Shown here: positions 34,257 through 43,472 of the stretch, piece after piece | Layout of the letters: each line of letters begins with the position of its first letter | Numbering within the stretch: position 1 is the first letter of the stretch | Assembly: GCA_964412555.1 (NCBI GenBank) | Contig: CAYPPG010000025.1 | Location: forward strand, 1 to 64,000 | Length of the DNA stretch: 64,000 bases | Direction: 5' to 3' | From: CAYPPG01 sp964412555 | Lineage (GTDB): Bacteria > Hinthialibacterota > Hinthialibacteria > Hinthialibacterales > Hinthialibacteraceae | Made by a program: the position numbers and the translations under genes | The notes under the pieces: generated by a model | The model's database searches: none | What the model was told of the DNA's origin: nothing | The model's input: the letters and a program-made list of their open reading frames with translations, nothing else

Positions 34257-35822
34257 TCATATGGATGTCCTTCGATTTTTCCAAATGGTCATGACGACCA
34301 TCATCATCCCGACGGCCGGAAGACCTAGTAACACCAGGCCGATTGCAGCCGTTCGAGGTTCGCTGCCGTAGTGTAGAAGATTGAAATACTCCACTGCGAG
34401 AGTGTCCGAGCCAGGAGGATGCAGCAAAATCGTCATCCCGACTTCTCCCCATAAAAATAACGAAACAATGATCACTGCTTGTAAAAAAGGGTAACGAAGT
34501 GCGGGAAAATACAAAAAGCGCATTTTTTGAAACCATGAGAGAGATAGCAAAGAATCATATTTCCATTGGTCTTCCCCATATAATTTCCAAAGTAAAATTC
34601 CGGAAATATACCCGAAAATAAAATAATGAGCCGTATAGGCGAAAAGCATCGTGTCGAGCGCAACAAACCACGGAAGCATTCCCGGCCACAACGATCGGAG
34701 ATGCAGCCAGCCGGCGGCAATCAACACCCCTGGTAAAACAAAGAGCAATAATATAAAACCGAAATCAAAGAGTTGGTTCCGTTCGGTTCGAGAGGCAACG
34801 AACAATAAGCCGAGTGTGACAATGACCGTTGCGCCTGTACCGCTTAATAAAACACTGCGAAAGATGCGGGGGAAATCTTTCCAGATAACATGAAACGCAC
34901 TGCGAATCGATTCGATGTGAGAACATAATCCGATTATAGGGACTAATAAAGAAAAAAGCAGGACAAAGAAAACACTCACTCCCGTCAACGACAAACCGAG
35001 AGGAGACAGACGAATCACAAACTCCTCTCCACCGCGTGATTGCATATAGCGTGCAATGCGAAAAGTGCACCATCCTAGAAGAAAAACGATCGGAATATAA
35101 AGCACACAAAGAAAAAAAGCCTGTCCTTCATTGAGAAAAGAGGTAAAACGAATAAAAATTTCCAAAGGATACACAGAAACCTGCAAAAGAGAGGGCACTT
35201 CGAATTGCACCATCCCTAAACAAAAAAGAAGAGAACCGGCGATCAAAATCGGCTCTTTCCAGGCAGGCCAATAAACATATCGCGCTTTTTGCCAGCGGTT
35301 CAAATACAAAGATGCCGTTTCAAATTGCACCCGTGTCAGTCTCGCCGTAAGAGTTAAAATCAAAAAGACGACCGGCCAATAACAAAGGCTCAATATGAAA
35401 CCACAACCGGGTACGCTGTAGAGAAAATGGGATATCCAACTTTCATCCGTCCAGAGAATTCTTCCTTTCGTTCCTTGTTCCCAAACGGCAATCAACGTCA
35501 TCCAAGCGGAAGCAATGCCGTACGGGGGATACGATAAAGGCATCAAGGAAAAGGGAAACAACCAACGCCGAGTGTGAAGCGGCAAATGCAAATAAAGCCA
35601 AAAAACAGGCATTGCCCATAACACGGCAAAAAACGCTGCGCAGATTCCAATACAGGTACTATTGAAGAATCGTTGAAGCGCAACCTTGTCGATCACCCCA
35701 ATGACTTGCCGTAACTCATGGATGCTATCAGGAAAAAAAGCGAATCCGGCTGCAAACAGTGGAAGAGCCAGAAACAGAAGGATGAAATAGTGGACTATAC
35801 ACGCCGTCCTCTTTTTGAACAT
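34257..35822 (-). CDS. ABC transporter permease, fused two-domain (FbpB type)
   Basis: 521 residues with about 12 hydrophobic segments: a duplicated permease as in FbpB. Both halves carry a cytoplasmic coupling loop, LYLNRWQKARYVYWPAW near residue 180 and LSWFQKMRFLYFPAL near 440. Its ATG overlaps the stop of the binding-protein gene (TAATG). Fe(III) is the usual substrate of this permease class, with thiamine or phosphonate types as alternatives. Confidence 0.9.
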   Translation of the reverse strand: MFKKRTACIVHYFILLFLALPLFAAGFAFFPDSIHELRQVIGVIDKVALQRFFNSTCIGICAAFFAVLWAMPVFWLYLHLPLHTRRWLFPFSLMPLSYPPYGIASAWMTLIAVWEQGTKGRILWTDESWISHFLYSVPGCGFILSLCYWPVVFLILTLTARLTRVQFETASLYLNRWQKARYVYWPAWKEPILIAGSLLFCLGMVQFEVPSLLQVSVYPLEIFIRFTSFLNEGQAFFLCVLYIPIVFLLGWCTFRIARYMQSRGGEEFVIRLSPLGLSLTGVSVFFVLLFSLLVPIIGLCSHIESIRSAFHVIWKDFPRIFRSVLLSGTGATVIVTLGLLFVASRTERNQLFDFGFILLLFVLPGVLIAAGWLHLRSLWPGMLPWFVALDTMLFAYTAHYFIFGYISGILLWKLYGEDQWKYDSLLSLSWFQKMRFLYFPALRYPFLQAVIIVSLFLWGEVGMTILLHPPGSDTLAVEYFNLLHYGSEPRTAAIGLVLLGLPAVGMMMVVMTIWKNRRTSI

Positions 35823-36853
35823 TATTGCGGGATAAATAAACGGAGAGTCTCAAGACATTCGTTTAGATTCTCAACGATTTGATCGTAATCGACATCCATC
35901 ACTTCAATGTCGTCTAAATTCGGAACCATATCCGGCCGTGGAACAGCGGAGCGAACAGGAATCTGTTTGGCACGGGATTCTGCCAATTTTTGTTCGATCT
36001 CATGGGAAAGAAGGAAGTCGATAAATTTTTTCCCGTTTTCGGGATTGGGACTATCCTTGATGAGACAGACGGTATTAGGAATCATCAACGTCCCATGCTT
36101 ATCCTGCGATAGAAACTCCATCCGCACCGGTTTTTCTTCCGCCAAAGCGACAAAGGCATCGTCCGTATCCGTAAGCCCATACGCAAGATTGCCGGCTGCA
36201 ACCTCGTCCCGAACCGTCGCATTGCCCGGTAGAAACTTGATTCCGTTTTTCTTGATTTCACTGAAGATAAGTTGAAATCGCGGTTTTCCCCAAACCGTGT
36301 AGAGGGCGGCCATGTGGGAGACTGTAGTCCCGAATTCCGGAATCGCCATGGCTATTTTTCCACGATATTTCGGCAGTTGAAGTGCGGGAACGGAGGCGGG
36401 TGTCTCCGATTCCGGCACTAAATCCGTATTGATGATCATCACGCGCGCCCGGGCGGAAAAACCCGTCCAGTATCCTTCCGGGTCCTTGAAGCGAATGGGG
36501 ATATCTTTTGCGGAGGGTGAATGATAAGCCTCTAACAGCCCTTCTTTTTTCAGCTGAACTGTCCGCATCATTTCCGAATTCCAAAACACATCGCATTGAG
36601 GATTATGTTTTTCATGAAGAATTCGATTGAACAGACCGGTCGTCTTCGTCAATTCGGAATCATAGACAGCCTGCACTTCCATTTCAGGATTCCTGTCGAT
36701 GAATTCCGAAATGACCGGTTCGGAATAATCTTGATCAACCGAGGTATAGACCGTCAAAGCATTCGGTTTTGCGCATCCGCCATATCCCAAGCTTAAACCC
36801 ATCACAATAAATATAAATACTATTGCCGTATAAAAACGATTACAATACACCAT
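35822..36853 (-). CDS. Extracellular solute-binding lipoprotein, Fe(III) type
   Basis: 343 residues. Lipoprotein signal ending LGYGGC|AK, then LTVYTSVDQDYSEPVISEF, the usual beginning of FbpA/type 1 periplasmic iron-binding proteins. NPQCDVFWNSEMM, GYWTGFSARARVMIIN and LAYGLTDTDDAFVA are family blocks. AAGGAG 5 nt upstream supports the start. First gene of the importer operon, which follows an envelope gene by 41 bp, so a longer transcript is possible. Confidence 0.9.
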   Translation of the reverse strand: MVYCNRFYTAIVFIFIVMGLSLGYGGCAKPNALTVYTSVDQDYSEPVISEFIDRNPEMEVQAVYDSELTKTTGLFNRILHEKHNPQCDVFWNSEMMRTVQLKKEGLLEAYHSPSAKDIPIRFKDPEGYWTGFSARARVMIINTDLVPESETPASVPALQLPKYRGKIAMAIPEFGTTVSHMAALYTVWGKPRFQLIFSEIKKNGIKFLPGNATVRDEVAAGNLAYGLTDTDDAFVALAEEKPVRMEFLSQDKHGTLMIPNTVCLIKDSPNPENGKKFIDFLLSHEIEQKLAESRAKQIPVRSAVPRPDMVPNLDDIEVMDVDYDQIVENLNECLETLRLFIPQ

Positions 36854-36894
36854 CTACACTCCTTATTCTCTTGCAGAGAAACATTTAAAAGATT

Positions 36895-38544
36895 TTACTC
36901 TTCTACCGCCGCATTTGTGTTTGCAGCACTATTTTCCTGCAACACATCGAAATAGGAACGGACTTGGTAGAGGTAAGGAATTGGAACACGCTCTTTAGCC
37001 AGAGCACCTTCTTCCGCTTGGCGGTGTTCAAGAAACGCTTCACTTAATTCAATCACGGATTCCCCTTTCTGTGGAGGTCCATCTACGAGAATTGAACCCA
37101 GTAATGGGCCTTTCCCAAATTTCCCTTTCAATTTTGCGGTTTGAAATCCGACTCCATCCTCTTGAACCGGCATAAAGCCACCGCGTCCGATCCCCGGTCC
37201 CCCCATGCCATAACCGGCTTTTCTCGACTCACCAGCCCTCCAGGGTTTGACTCCAGGAATATTGCCCTTTCCACCGTTCATTCCGTCGCCAAAGCAGTTT
37301 CCTTCGCCCATCATGCCGCTCATATTCGCCAGTTCACCAAACTCACCCGCCAGAGCATTTTTCGAATCCATAATATCTTGCAGCGCTTGATCCAGTAACA
37401 CGATTTGATCAGCGACATCCTGCAAATCAGATAAATTGATTTGGGCCAATTCCAAGGCTTTCATGGCCGATTTCTCATCGCCGATTTTAAGATTCTTCGC
37501 CGCATTGGCAAGCGCTTTGGCAAGAGGAGAATTCATTTCAAGCGCACCGGCCAGATCGCTCAATTCATCGGAAAGACGTTTCTCACTCTCTTGATCCATG
37601 GAACCCATTTTTAACTTTTTTTGGATTTCCTGGAGTTTATCCGCCGCTTTTTTGAATTGTGAATTCTGCATACTTCGAGCGAAATCACCGGTCATTTTTT
37701 GACGCATTTGAGAAGGCATTTTCGCCGCTTCCGGTTTCATCGCCTCCAGTTCCGCCTTTCGCTGCTCCCATTGATCTTCCAGGGACGATAGTTTTGCCAG
37801 CGCGTCTCGCTTTTCGATTTTTCCTTTGGCCAAATCTTTGGCCAAGTCTTTCACATCTTTGGATATTTTTGCCGTTTCGATCAGCTGCTTTTCCTGTTCC
37901 CGCCGTTCAAGCACCAATTGCCGCTGGACAAATTTTTGCAGTTCTTCTTGAACTTTTTCTTCGTCCGCCACTTTGGCTTGAGCCTGCCCCTTACCGGTAA
38001 TCAAATCCCATTGAGGGATTACAAACAACGTCAATATCAAGACCAAAAACGGCGCCCACATCCAATTCAATTCTTCCGGACTTCGAAAGGGAAAAGCCTT
38101 ACGAAAATCGGATCGGCTGGCCGTATCGGCGGCATCCTGCAACAGTGCTTCTCTCCATTCCACTTCACCAGGAGGGCAATGATCCAAACGCCCCAATTCC
38201 AGAGCGGAAGAAATCTTTTCTTTTAAATGGAGCCGTTTGTCGATCAGTATCGAGGTTTCTTCCAGGTCCGGACGTTTGATCCAAAAAAGAAGGATCGCAG
38301 CAGGTATTGTCATTATTCCAAAGATGTACGACGTGACGAGCGAAAAATGATCCCACGGAGTGCACTTTAAAATCACTCCGACCACACAGGAAAGAATCAA
38401 CGCGTAAAACAAGACTCGAATGAAAGATTCATAGATCGAGAGAGCAATCAGCCGGCGATGAGCCTGCTTGACACGCTTCAACAATTGACTGTAAAAAGGG
38501 GAATCCTGCATATTTTTCTCCAAGTCTTTCAAAAGCGTTGTCAT
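36895..38544 (-). CDS. Membrane-anchored coiled-coil protein, unknown function
   Basis: 549 residues. Three hydrophobic segments (about 43-60, 70-88 and 165-182), then a long charged helical region (residues about 195-400: VQEELQKFVQRQLVLERREQEK, LAKDLAKGKIEKRD), then a Gly/Met-rich low-complexity piece (GEGNCFGDGMNGGKGNIPG) and an end domain. Proteins of this build accompany VWA-type membrane proteins in MoxR/BatA-like clusters of Planctomycetes and relatives, and the large VWA gene is 6 kb away. No catalytic motif seen. Confidence 0.7.
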   Translation of the reverse strand: MTTLLKDLEKNMQDSPFYSQLLKRVKQAHRRLIALSIYESFIRVLFYALILSCVVGVILKCTPWDHFSLVTSYIFGIMTIPAAILLFWIKRPDLEETSILIDKRLHLKEKISSALELGRLDHCPPGEVEWREALLQDAADTASRSDFRKAFPFRSPEELNWMWAPFLVLILTLFVIPQWDLITGKGQAQAKVADEEKVQEELQKFVQRQLVLERREQEKQLIETAKISKDVKDLAKDLAKGKIEKRDALAKLSSLEDQWEQRKAELEAMKPEAAKMPSQMRQKMTGDFARSMQNSQFKKAADKLQEIQKKLKMGSMDQESEKRLSDELSDLAGALEMNSPLAKALANAAKNLKIGDEKSAMKALELAQINLSDLQDVADQIVLLDQALQDIMDSKNALAGEFGELANMSGMMGEGNCFGDGMNGGKGNIPGVKPWRAGESRKAGYGMGGPGIGRGGFMPVQEDGVGFQTAKLKGKFGKGPLLGSILVDGPPQKGESVIELSEAFLEHRQAEEGALAKERVPIPYLYQVRSYFDVLQENSAANTNAAVEE

Positions 38545-38592
38545 TTTGGCCTCTACACCATTTCGTGTAAATAGGCTTTTTTTATTATAACG

Positions 38593-39192
38593 TCATGTCC
38601 CCAGCTTTAGTTTCAAAATAAATTGTCCTTCCGAAGAATCCGAGTCAAAATTCAAATGGAAATAGTAATAGGAAGTTTGGAATTGAACAGCGCTACGGTA
38701 ATAGAGAAAGCGAAATTGTTTGTTTCCCGCCGGCATGCGCCATTGGCCTTCGCGGATGTTGATTTTTTTACTGGATTCCTGATCCCCCTCTGCCGCATAA
38801 CATTGGTACAGAATAAACTGTTCTTCGTCCACATTCTCATCCTGCCGTGTCACTTCAAACAGGAATACAACAACATTGGCAGTCGGTTGCTCCAATAAAC
38901 CGCCGAGTTGCTCATCCGAGATGCTGATTTCGTTTTCACCGGGGGATAAAGTGATCGGCTTTGAATCGGAAATCAAGGAATTCTTTTGAAATACATCGGT
39001 TTGCAAGCGATCCAATTCGGTCCGATTAATCCCATTGTCCCGTATATTTTCGATTTCCGAAACTGACATGGACATCAAGTAGCCTTGGATCATTCCCGGT
39101 GTTTCTTGTGCCCATACCGGTACAATTGTTCCCAACAGAAGGGTTACTCCCAGTGACAAAACAAGACTTTTGGCGAATGCATTTCTTTTCAT
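38593..39192 (-). CDS. Secreted protein of unknown function
   Basis: 199 residues with a signal peptide (LVLSLGVTLLLGTIVPVWA|Q). The mature chain is beta-rich (ITLSPGENEISISDEQLGGLL, NVVVFLFEVTRQDENVDEEQFILYQCYA, SYYYFHLNFDSDSSEGQFILKLKLG). Strong ribosome site GGAGG 5 nt upstream. It begins a run of minus-strand genes down to the iron importer. No family recognised. Confidence 0.7.
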   Translation of the reverse strand: MKRNAFAKSLVLSLGVTLLLGTIVPVWAQETPGMIQGYLMSMSVSEIENIRDNGINRTELDRLQTDVFQKNSLISDSKPITLSPGENEISISDEQLGGLLEQPTANVVVFLFEVTRQDENVDEEQFILYQCYAAEGDQESSKKINIREGQWRMPAGNKQFRFLYYRSAVQFQTSYYYFHLNFDSDSSEGQFILKLKLGT

Positions 39193-39419
39193 GATTACCT
39201 CCGTGCTGTTCTAACATAATGGAATCCATCGATTTCTTTTTTGTCATACAAGGAATCGATCATACCACAATCCATCTAGGATTTATATTCTTTTAAAACA
39301 GATTATCATCATTATACACGTTCTTAAAAGGATTAAAGATAATAATGAAATAGTGTATTTTCAAGATATACTATCACTGCTTCTGCCATGAACATCATGA
39401 GACATCGGAGTTTTTTAAA

Positions 39420-40418
39420 ATGGTTTCACCAAAAACCGTTCGCGATATCGGTGAATTCCAAGTCATTGAACGGATCCAAAAACAAATCGGTTCCAATTCC
39501 AAGGAAGTATGGGTGGGTTTAGGGGACGATGCGGCGGTTTTTTATCCTCGGCAGCAACCGTTGGTCGTTACGACCGATACCATGATTGAAAATACTCATT
39601 TTCAGATGGATTGGTGCTCAGCCGAAGATTTGGCTCATAAATCGCTTGCCTCCAATATCAGTGATTTAGCGGCGAAATGCGCATCTCCGGCCTATTGCCT
39701 CGTTACGCTAGGGCTTCCTCCCCATATACCGGTTGCGTGGGTCGACGATTTCTATCGTACTCTTACTCGACTGAGAAACCATTGGGAAATCGAAGTCATT
39801 GGTGGTGATACGGTACGTTCTTCCGAAATTGTCATTTCTATCACGGCCATTGGATATCAAAAGACTGCACAACCGGTTTGTCTTCATACCGCCCAAATCG
39901 GAGATCAGATTTGTGTTACTGGAACACTTGGAGACGCCACTGCCGGATTGGAACTATGTTTGGAGAATGCTCATCGCCGAAATATCACTGATACGGAACA
40001 ATGGCTGCTGAAACGTTTTCACCGGCCCGATCCACGTTGGAAAGAGGCGTTGCGAATTACACAGGAAGTCCTGCCGGCGTCGATGACGGATATCAGCGAT
40101 GGACTGGCGCGTGATTTGCCAAAATTGTGCCGCGCTTCCAACGTGGGAGCAATTCTTTATCCTCAATCGTTCCCTTGCAGCATGGCCTTGCAAGAATATG
40201 CAAAGAATCGATGCCAGGATTATGCCTGGAAAGGGGGGGAGGATTATGAATTGTTATTTACCCTATCCCCGAATGATTTGAACATTTTAATGAAACAATG
40301 GAAGGACTGTTCCTGTCCGATAACGGTTATCGGTGAAATCGTATCCCCAGAAAGGGGAGTCATAGTCAATGGGTGGAAAGGAAACTTTCTTTCCGGTTAT
40401 GATCACTTCAAAGAATAA
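39420..40418 (+). CDS. thiL: Thiamine-monophosphate kinase
   Basis: 332 residues, the usual ThiL size. It phosphorylates thiamine monophosphate to thiamine diphosphate, the cofactor of the Kor enzyme in this window. GLGDDAAVF, TTDTMIENTHF, KSLASNISDLAAK, IGGDTVRS, DISDGLARDLPKL and the C-terminal GGEDYELLFTL are diagnostic of the AIR-synthase-like fold of ThiL. GGAG is 9 nt upstream. No TPP riboswitch was recognised in the 227-bp upstream region, which is divergent with a secreted-protein gene. Confidence 0.95.
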   Translation: MVSPKTVRDIGEFQVIERIQKQIGSNSKEVWVGLGDDAAVFYPRQQPLVVTTDTMIENTHFQMDWCSAEDLAHKSLASNISDLAAKCASPAYCLVTLGLPPHIPVAWVDDFYRTLTRLRNHWEIEVIGGDTVRSSEIVISITAIGYQKTAQPVCLHTAQIGDQICVTGTLGDATAGLELCLENAHRRNITDTEQWLLKRFHRPDPRWKEALRITQEVLPASMTDISDGLARDLPKLCRASNVGAILYPQSFPCSMALQEYAKNRCQDYAWKGGEDYELLFTLSPNDLNILMKQWKDCSCPITVIGEIVSPERGVIVNGWKGNFLSGYDHFKE

Positions 40419-40424
40419 AGATCT

Positions 40425-41513
40425 TTAAACACTCACCGGAATATGGGCAAGTGAAGAGCGAATGACAATTTTCGAAGGAATCGTTACACTTTCAATCTTT
40501 TCTCCACGGCTTGCTTTGTGCAACAAGTCTACCGCTACTTTCCCTTCTTCTGCTAAAGGTTGTTCAACGGTTGTCAGACCGATAGCCTGTGAAAAGGGGA
40601 GGTCATCAAAGCCGGTAATCGAAATTTCAGATGCGACTGCAGTATTGACACTATTCAATAAACTATACACATGGGTTGCGATTTGATCGTTCAAACACAT
40701 CAGGATGGTTGGTTCAAATTCGTAGAGTAAGGTTTCGAATTCCTGAACGGAAAGATTCAGTGGTTTGCGTCCATCGACACTCGCGACTTCGGCTAATTCC
40801 GCTCGTGGTTCTTCCTTAGTGGCAGCGGATAAAAATCCTTCGATTCTGGCATTCGTCGTGGTACTTTGAATTTCTTCCCAGCGAACGACAATGATACGCC
40901 GATGGCCGTATTTGATCACTTCGCGAGTGAGTTCCGCCATGGCTTCTTTATTATTGGTTTGTACAAGAACGGATTCTTCCAGTTCCTCGATTCCACGGTC
41001 AACGAGTACTACAGGAATGCGTGTTTCTTGAAACATCCGATACCATTTGACATTGCAGGACGGATCCGCCACTCGTTCCAGGGGGGTCGCGATCACTCCT
41101 ACTGCTTTTCTCACGATCAAACGTTCTGCAAAGGTTTCAACTTTGTCCATATCTTCATCAGTACTACAGAGCATGACTTCATAGCCCATCTGATGAGCAT
41201 GCCGTTCGATACTATGGAGAATAATGGAAAAAATTCCACGATCTGTCCGGGGAACGAGAACTCCAATCAAAGGCGCATTCTCAACCGGCCGCATGATATA
41301 AGTACCTTTTCCCTGCACCCGGCGTAAGTAACCTTCTTGCACCAATTCCTGTAAGGCCCGAATGACAGTCATTTTACTGGCGCCGAACCGTTCGATCAGA
41401 GATACTTCCGATGCCAGCTGATCCCCCTCACAAAGAATGCCCTGTTCGATTTCCAATCGAATGGCTTCTTTGATTTGAACATATTTCGGCAAACGGTCGA
41501 ACAACTGAGACAT
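40425..41513 (-). CDS. GntR/LacI-hybrid transcriptional regulator (AraR-like)
   Basis: 362 residues. An N-terminal winged-helix GntR domain (about 10-75: VQIKEAIRLEIEQGILCEGDQLASEVSLIERFGASKMTVIRALQELVQEG) is fused to a periplasmic-binding-protein-like effector domain (from about 80: IGVLVPRTDRGIFSIILHSIER). The combination is that of AraR-type sugar regulators. Its stop is 6 bp from that of thiL, convergently. The gene has a 158-bp upstream region with possible operator palindromes, as expected for autoregulation; the effector is probably a sugar. Confidence 0.9.
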   Translation of the reverse strand: MSQLFDRLPKYVQIKEAIRLEIEQGILCEGDQLASEVSLIERFGASKMTVIRALQELVQEGYLRRVQGKGTYIMRPVENAPLIGVLVPRTDRGIFSIILHSIERHAHQMGYEVMLCSTDEDMDKVETFAERLIVRKAVGVIATPLERVADPSCNVKWYRMFQETRIPVVLVDRGIEELEESVLVQTNNKEAMAELTREVIKYGHRRIIVVRWEEIQSTTTNARIEGFLSAATKEEPRAELAEVASVDGRKPLNLSVQEFETLLYEFEPTILMCLNDQIATHVYSLLNSVNTAVASEISITGFDDLPFSQAIGLTTVEQPLAEEGKVAVDLLHKASRGEKIESVTIPSKIVIRSSLAHIPVSV

Positions 41514-41570
41514 GATGAGTCCTTACACTATCCTACGGCTCCTCCTAGCGAGAAAACGAAGGGATAATCA

Positions 41571-41617
41571 CTTGATCTTAATACAATAAGACTACATCAG
41601 GATAACATTTGATCAAG
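41571..41617. promoter_or_regulatory. Possible operator of the GntR-type regulator
   Basis: CTTGATC at 41571-41577 and GATCAAG at 41611-41617 are inverted to each other, and the second lies in the palindrome TTGATCAA (41609-41616). They are about 60-100 bp before the regulator's start, where an autoregulatory operator is expected. Short palindromes like this are common by chance. Confidence 0.3.
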
Positions 41618-41671
41618 ATTAGAGTATTGAGACGATACTCAGTGGAATCAAAAGAAAAGATACACTTTCAT

Positions 41672-42280
41672 TTATCGATTCTGGGCTTTGTTGGCATCGT
41701 CTTGCAAAACAATCGGTAAAATCATAACAAAATATTCATAAATTGTATAAAGTGTTGCAATACAAGCGACACTCATCAATATATTAGCGAGGAGATAAAA
41801 AGAAAAATCCAGAATCGGCACATATTGAGAAATTATTCTAACAACCAAAATAGCAATAATGACCGTCGACTGAAAAATCGCTTTTCTTTTTCGGCTTTTT
41901 TGTACATTAACTGTCAACCCTTTGAATACACATACAGTGAGTAGGGTTGAAACGATGGAGTCCCGATAGAGAATCGGAAGAACCAGAAAAAGAGTGACTT
42001 GCTTATCAATAGCCAAACATAAAAAAATAGTATCCCGATAAATGGTATCGGCCAATGAATCGAATACGCTCCCCATTTCCGTTTCTTGACCGTACTTTCT
42101 CGCAAGATAACCATCCATAAAATCCGTCAATTCACAGACGAGAACGACCCCTAATACGATAAAACGCATCAACGTTCCATCGATAAAAAAAATGACAGCA
42201 AGAAACGGACTTAATACCAATCGGAAAGACGAAAATAAATTCGGTATGTTCAATGTTTCTGCCATCGGCCACCCAGTCAT
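41672..42280 (-). CDS. CDP-alcohol phosphatidyltransferase, second of a tandem pair
   Basis: 202 residues, several membrane helices. The catalytic signature DGxxARx8GxxxDxxxD is complete (DGYLARKYGQETEMGSVFDS, continuing to LAD). It joins CDP-diacylglycerol or a related CDP-alcohol to an acceptor in the inner membrane. Its ATG overlaps the previous gene's TGA. Head group not predictable. Confidence 0.9.
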   Translation of the reverse strand: MTGWPMAETLNIPNLFSSFRLVLSPFLAVIFFIDGTLMRFIVLGVVLVCELTDFMDGYLARKYGQETEMGSVFDSLADTIYRDTIFLCLAIDKQVTLFLVLPILYRDSIVSTLLTVCVFKGLTVNVQKSRKRKAIFQSTVIIAILVVRIISQYVPILDFSFYLLANILMSVACIATLYTIYEYFVMILPIVLQDDANKAQNR

Positions 42281-42843
42281 GGATTCGTTTCCTTTTCTCC
42301 ATGAACATGATTTTCGGAGGCTTGTTGTAAAGCCTGATAAACATAGTGAAATAAAGCCGATATGGTGACAATCGCTGTGAGGTATTCAATGAGTTTTAAA
42401 AAGATCCCATCGGTGAAGATTATAATGAAGAAGATGGTGAAAAATTGAAGACCCGTTGCAGTTTTTCCAAGTAGAGAAGGAGAAACTTCCAGTTTGCCGT
42501 ATAGCATTGCATAGATACACCAACCGATGCAAACAAGAACATCTTTCGAGACCACGATAATCGTCAACCAAGCGGGGATAATGTCATAGACTGCCAGTAA
42601 GATGAACGAGGTTGTTACGAATAATTTATCCGCCAATGGGTCCAACAAGCTTCCCAATGATGTCACTTCTCCCCGCATACGCGCCAAATATCCGTCAAAA
42701 AAATCACTGATAATGATCGCAATCATGAGAAGCCTACACCAAATCAACACTGCTTCTTGGCCCTGTAAATAATAATATAATGCCATGAAAAAGCAGGGGA
42801 CTAATATCACACGGCACATGGATAACATGTTCGGCAGGTTCAT
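42277..42843 (-). CDS. CDP-alcohol phosphatidyltransferase, first of a tandem pair
   Basis: 188 residues with about five membrane helices. The signature DGYLARMRGEVTSLGSLLDP continuing to LADKL is the canonical PgsA-type form, with PLADK as in phosphatidylglycerophosphate synthase, so this member may be PgsA-like. The two genes overlap by four bases (ATGA), and they share low but visible similarity, so they arose by duplication or were brought together for a related lipid. Confidence 0.9.
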   Translation of the reverse strand: MNLPNMLSMCRVILVPCFFMALYYYLQGQEAVLIWCRLLMIAIIISDFFDGYLARMRGEVTSLGSLLDPLADKLFVTTSFILLAVYDIIPAWLTIIVVSKDVLVCIGWCIYAMLYGKLEVSPSLLGKTATGLQFFTIFFIIIFTDGIFLKLIEYLTAIVTISALFHYVYQALQQASENHVHGEKETNP

Positions 42844-43115
42844 GCGTTTTTCAATCCAATAATCACCGATTCATTCTGGAATGCTGGAAATACTATACTC
42901 CATAACTGATATCATTGAACCCCGAAAGCGAATTTCTCTATCCCTGGATAGATTCCTAATTCAGTATTTTACCTTCTACTCATCAAAATGTAGCAATAGA
43001 TTCCAGAGCAGCCCCTTATCAAGTCAACTGAATCAGAATAGAATGCAAAGGGTTACTCCCTGATTGTTCATTCGTATGCGGTAATACAGTATTCGAAACA
43101 ATACAAAAAAAACTA

Positions 43116-43454
43116 TTGAAATGGAGTGAATCAACGATCGTGCCGTCGAAAGTAGACGTCGAAAAAATTTTCAATGGATTAAAATACGCCTGTTCATGGA
43201 TATCCGCCATTTTATTCGTTTGGTTGTTCTGCCATTTATTCATCCCGAGTTGGGGCGGTCCTTTTCCCTATCGGACACGGGGACCGCTTGCCAAAGAGGA
43301 ATACAAACAACTTGGAGAGTTGGATGAGTGGGAAAGCGTGCTCGACCTCCCCGCCCTTGAAGATAAAACCGCATCGGAAGCCTTAATCCAAGGAGATGAA
43401 ATTCCCCCCCTGGAATTCGGATCTCCAAATAGCGTAACAAAAGAAAAGGAATAA
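43116..43454 (+). CDS. Small membrane protein, unknown function
   Basis: 112 residues with TTG as first codon; a GTG eight codons on is an alternative, and neither has a good ribosome site. One membrane helix (WISAILFVWLFCHLFI), then a hydrophilic acidic tail outside or inside the membrane. It stands 18 bp before the aldolase gene and may be co-transcribed with it. Moderate doubt whether the start is right. Confidence 0.5.
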   Translation: MKWSESTIVPSKVDVEKIFNGLKYACSWISAILFVWLFCHLFIPSWGGPFPYRTRGPLAKEEYKQLGELDEWESVLDLPALEDKTASEALIQGDEIPPLEFGSPNSVTKEKE

Positions 43455-43472
43455 TCCACGAAGAGAATCCTG

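Noticed and set aside
39193..39419. Possible TPP riboswitch before thiL
   Set aside because: The conserved THI-box core (CUGAGA and ACCUGAUC) was not found.
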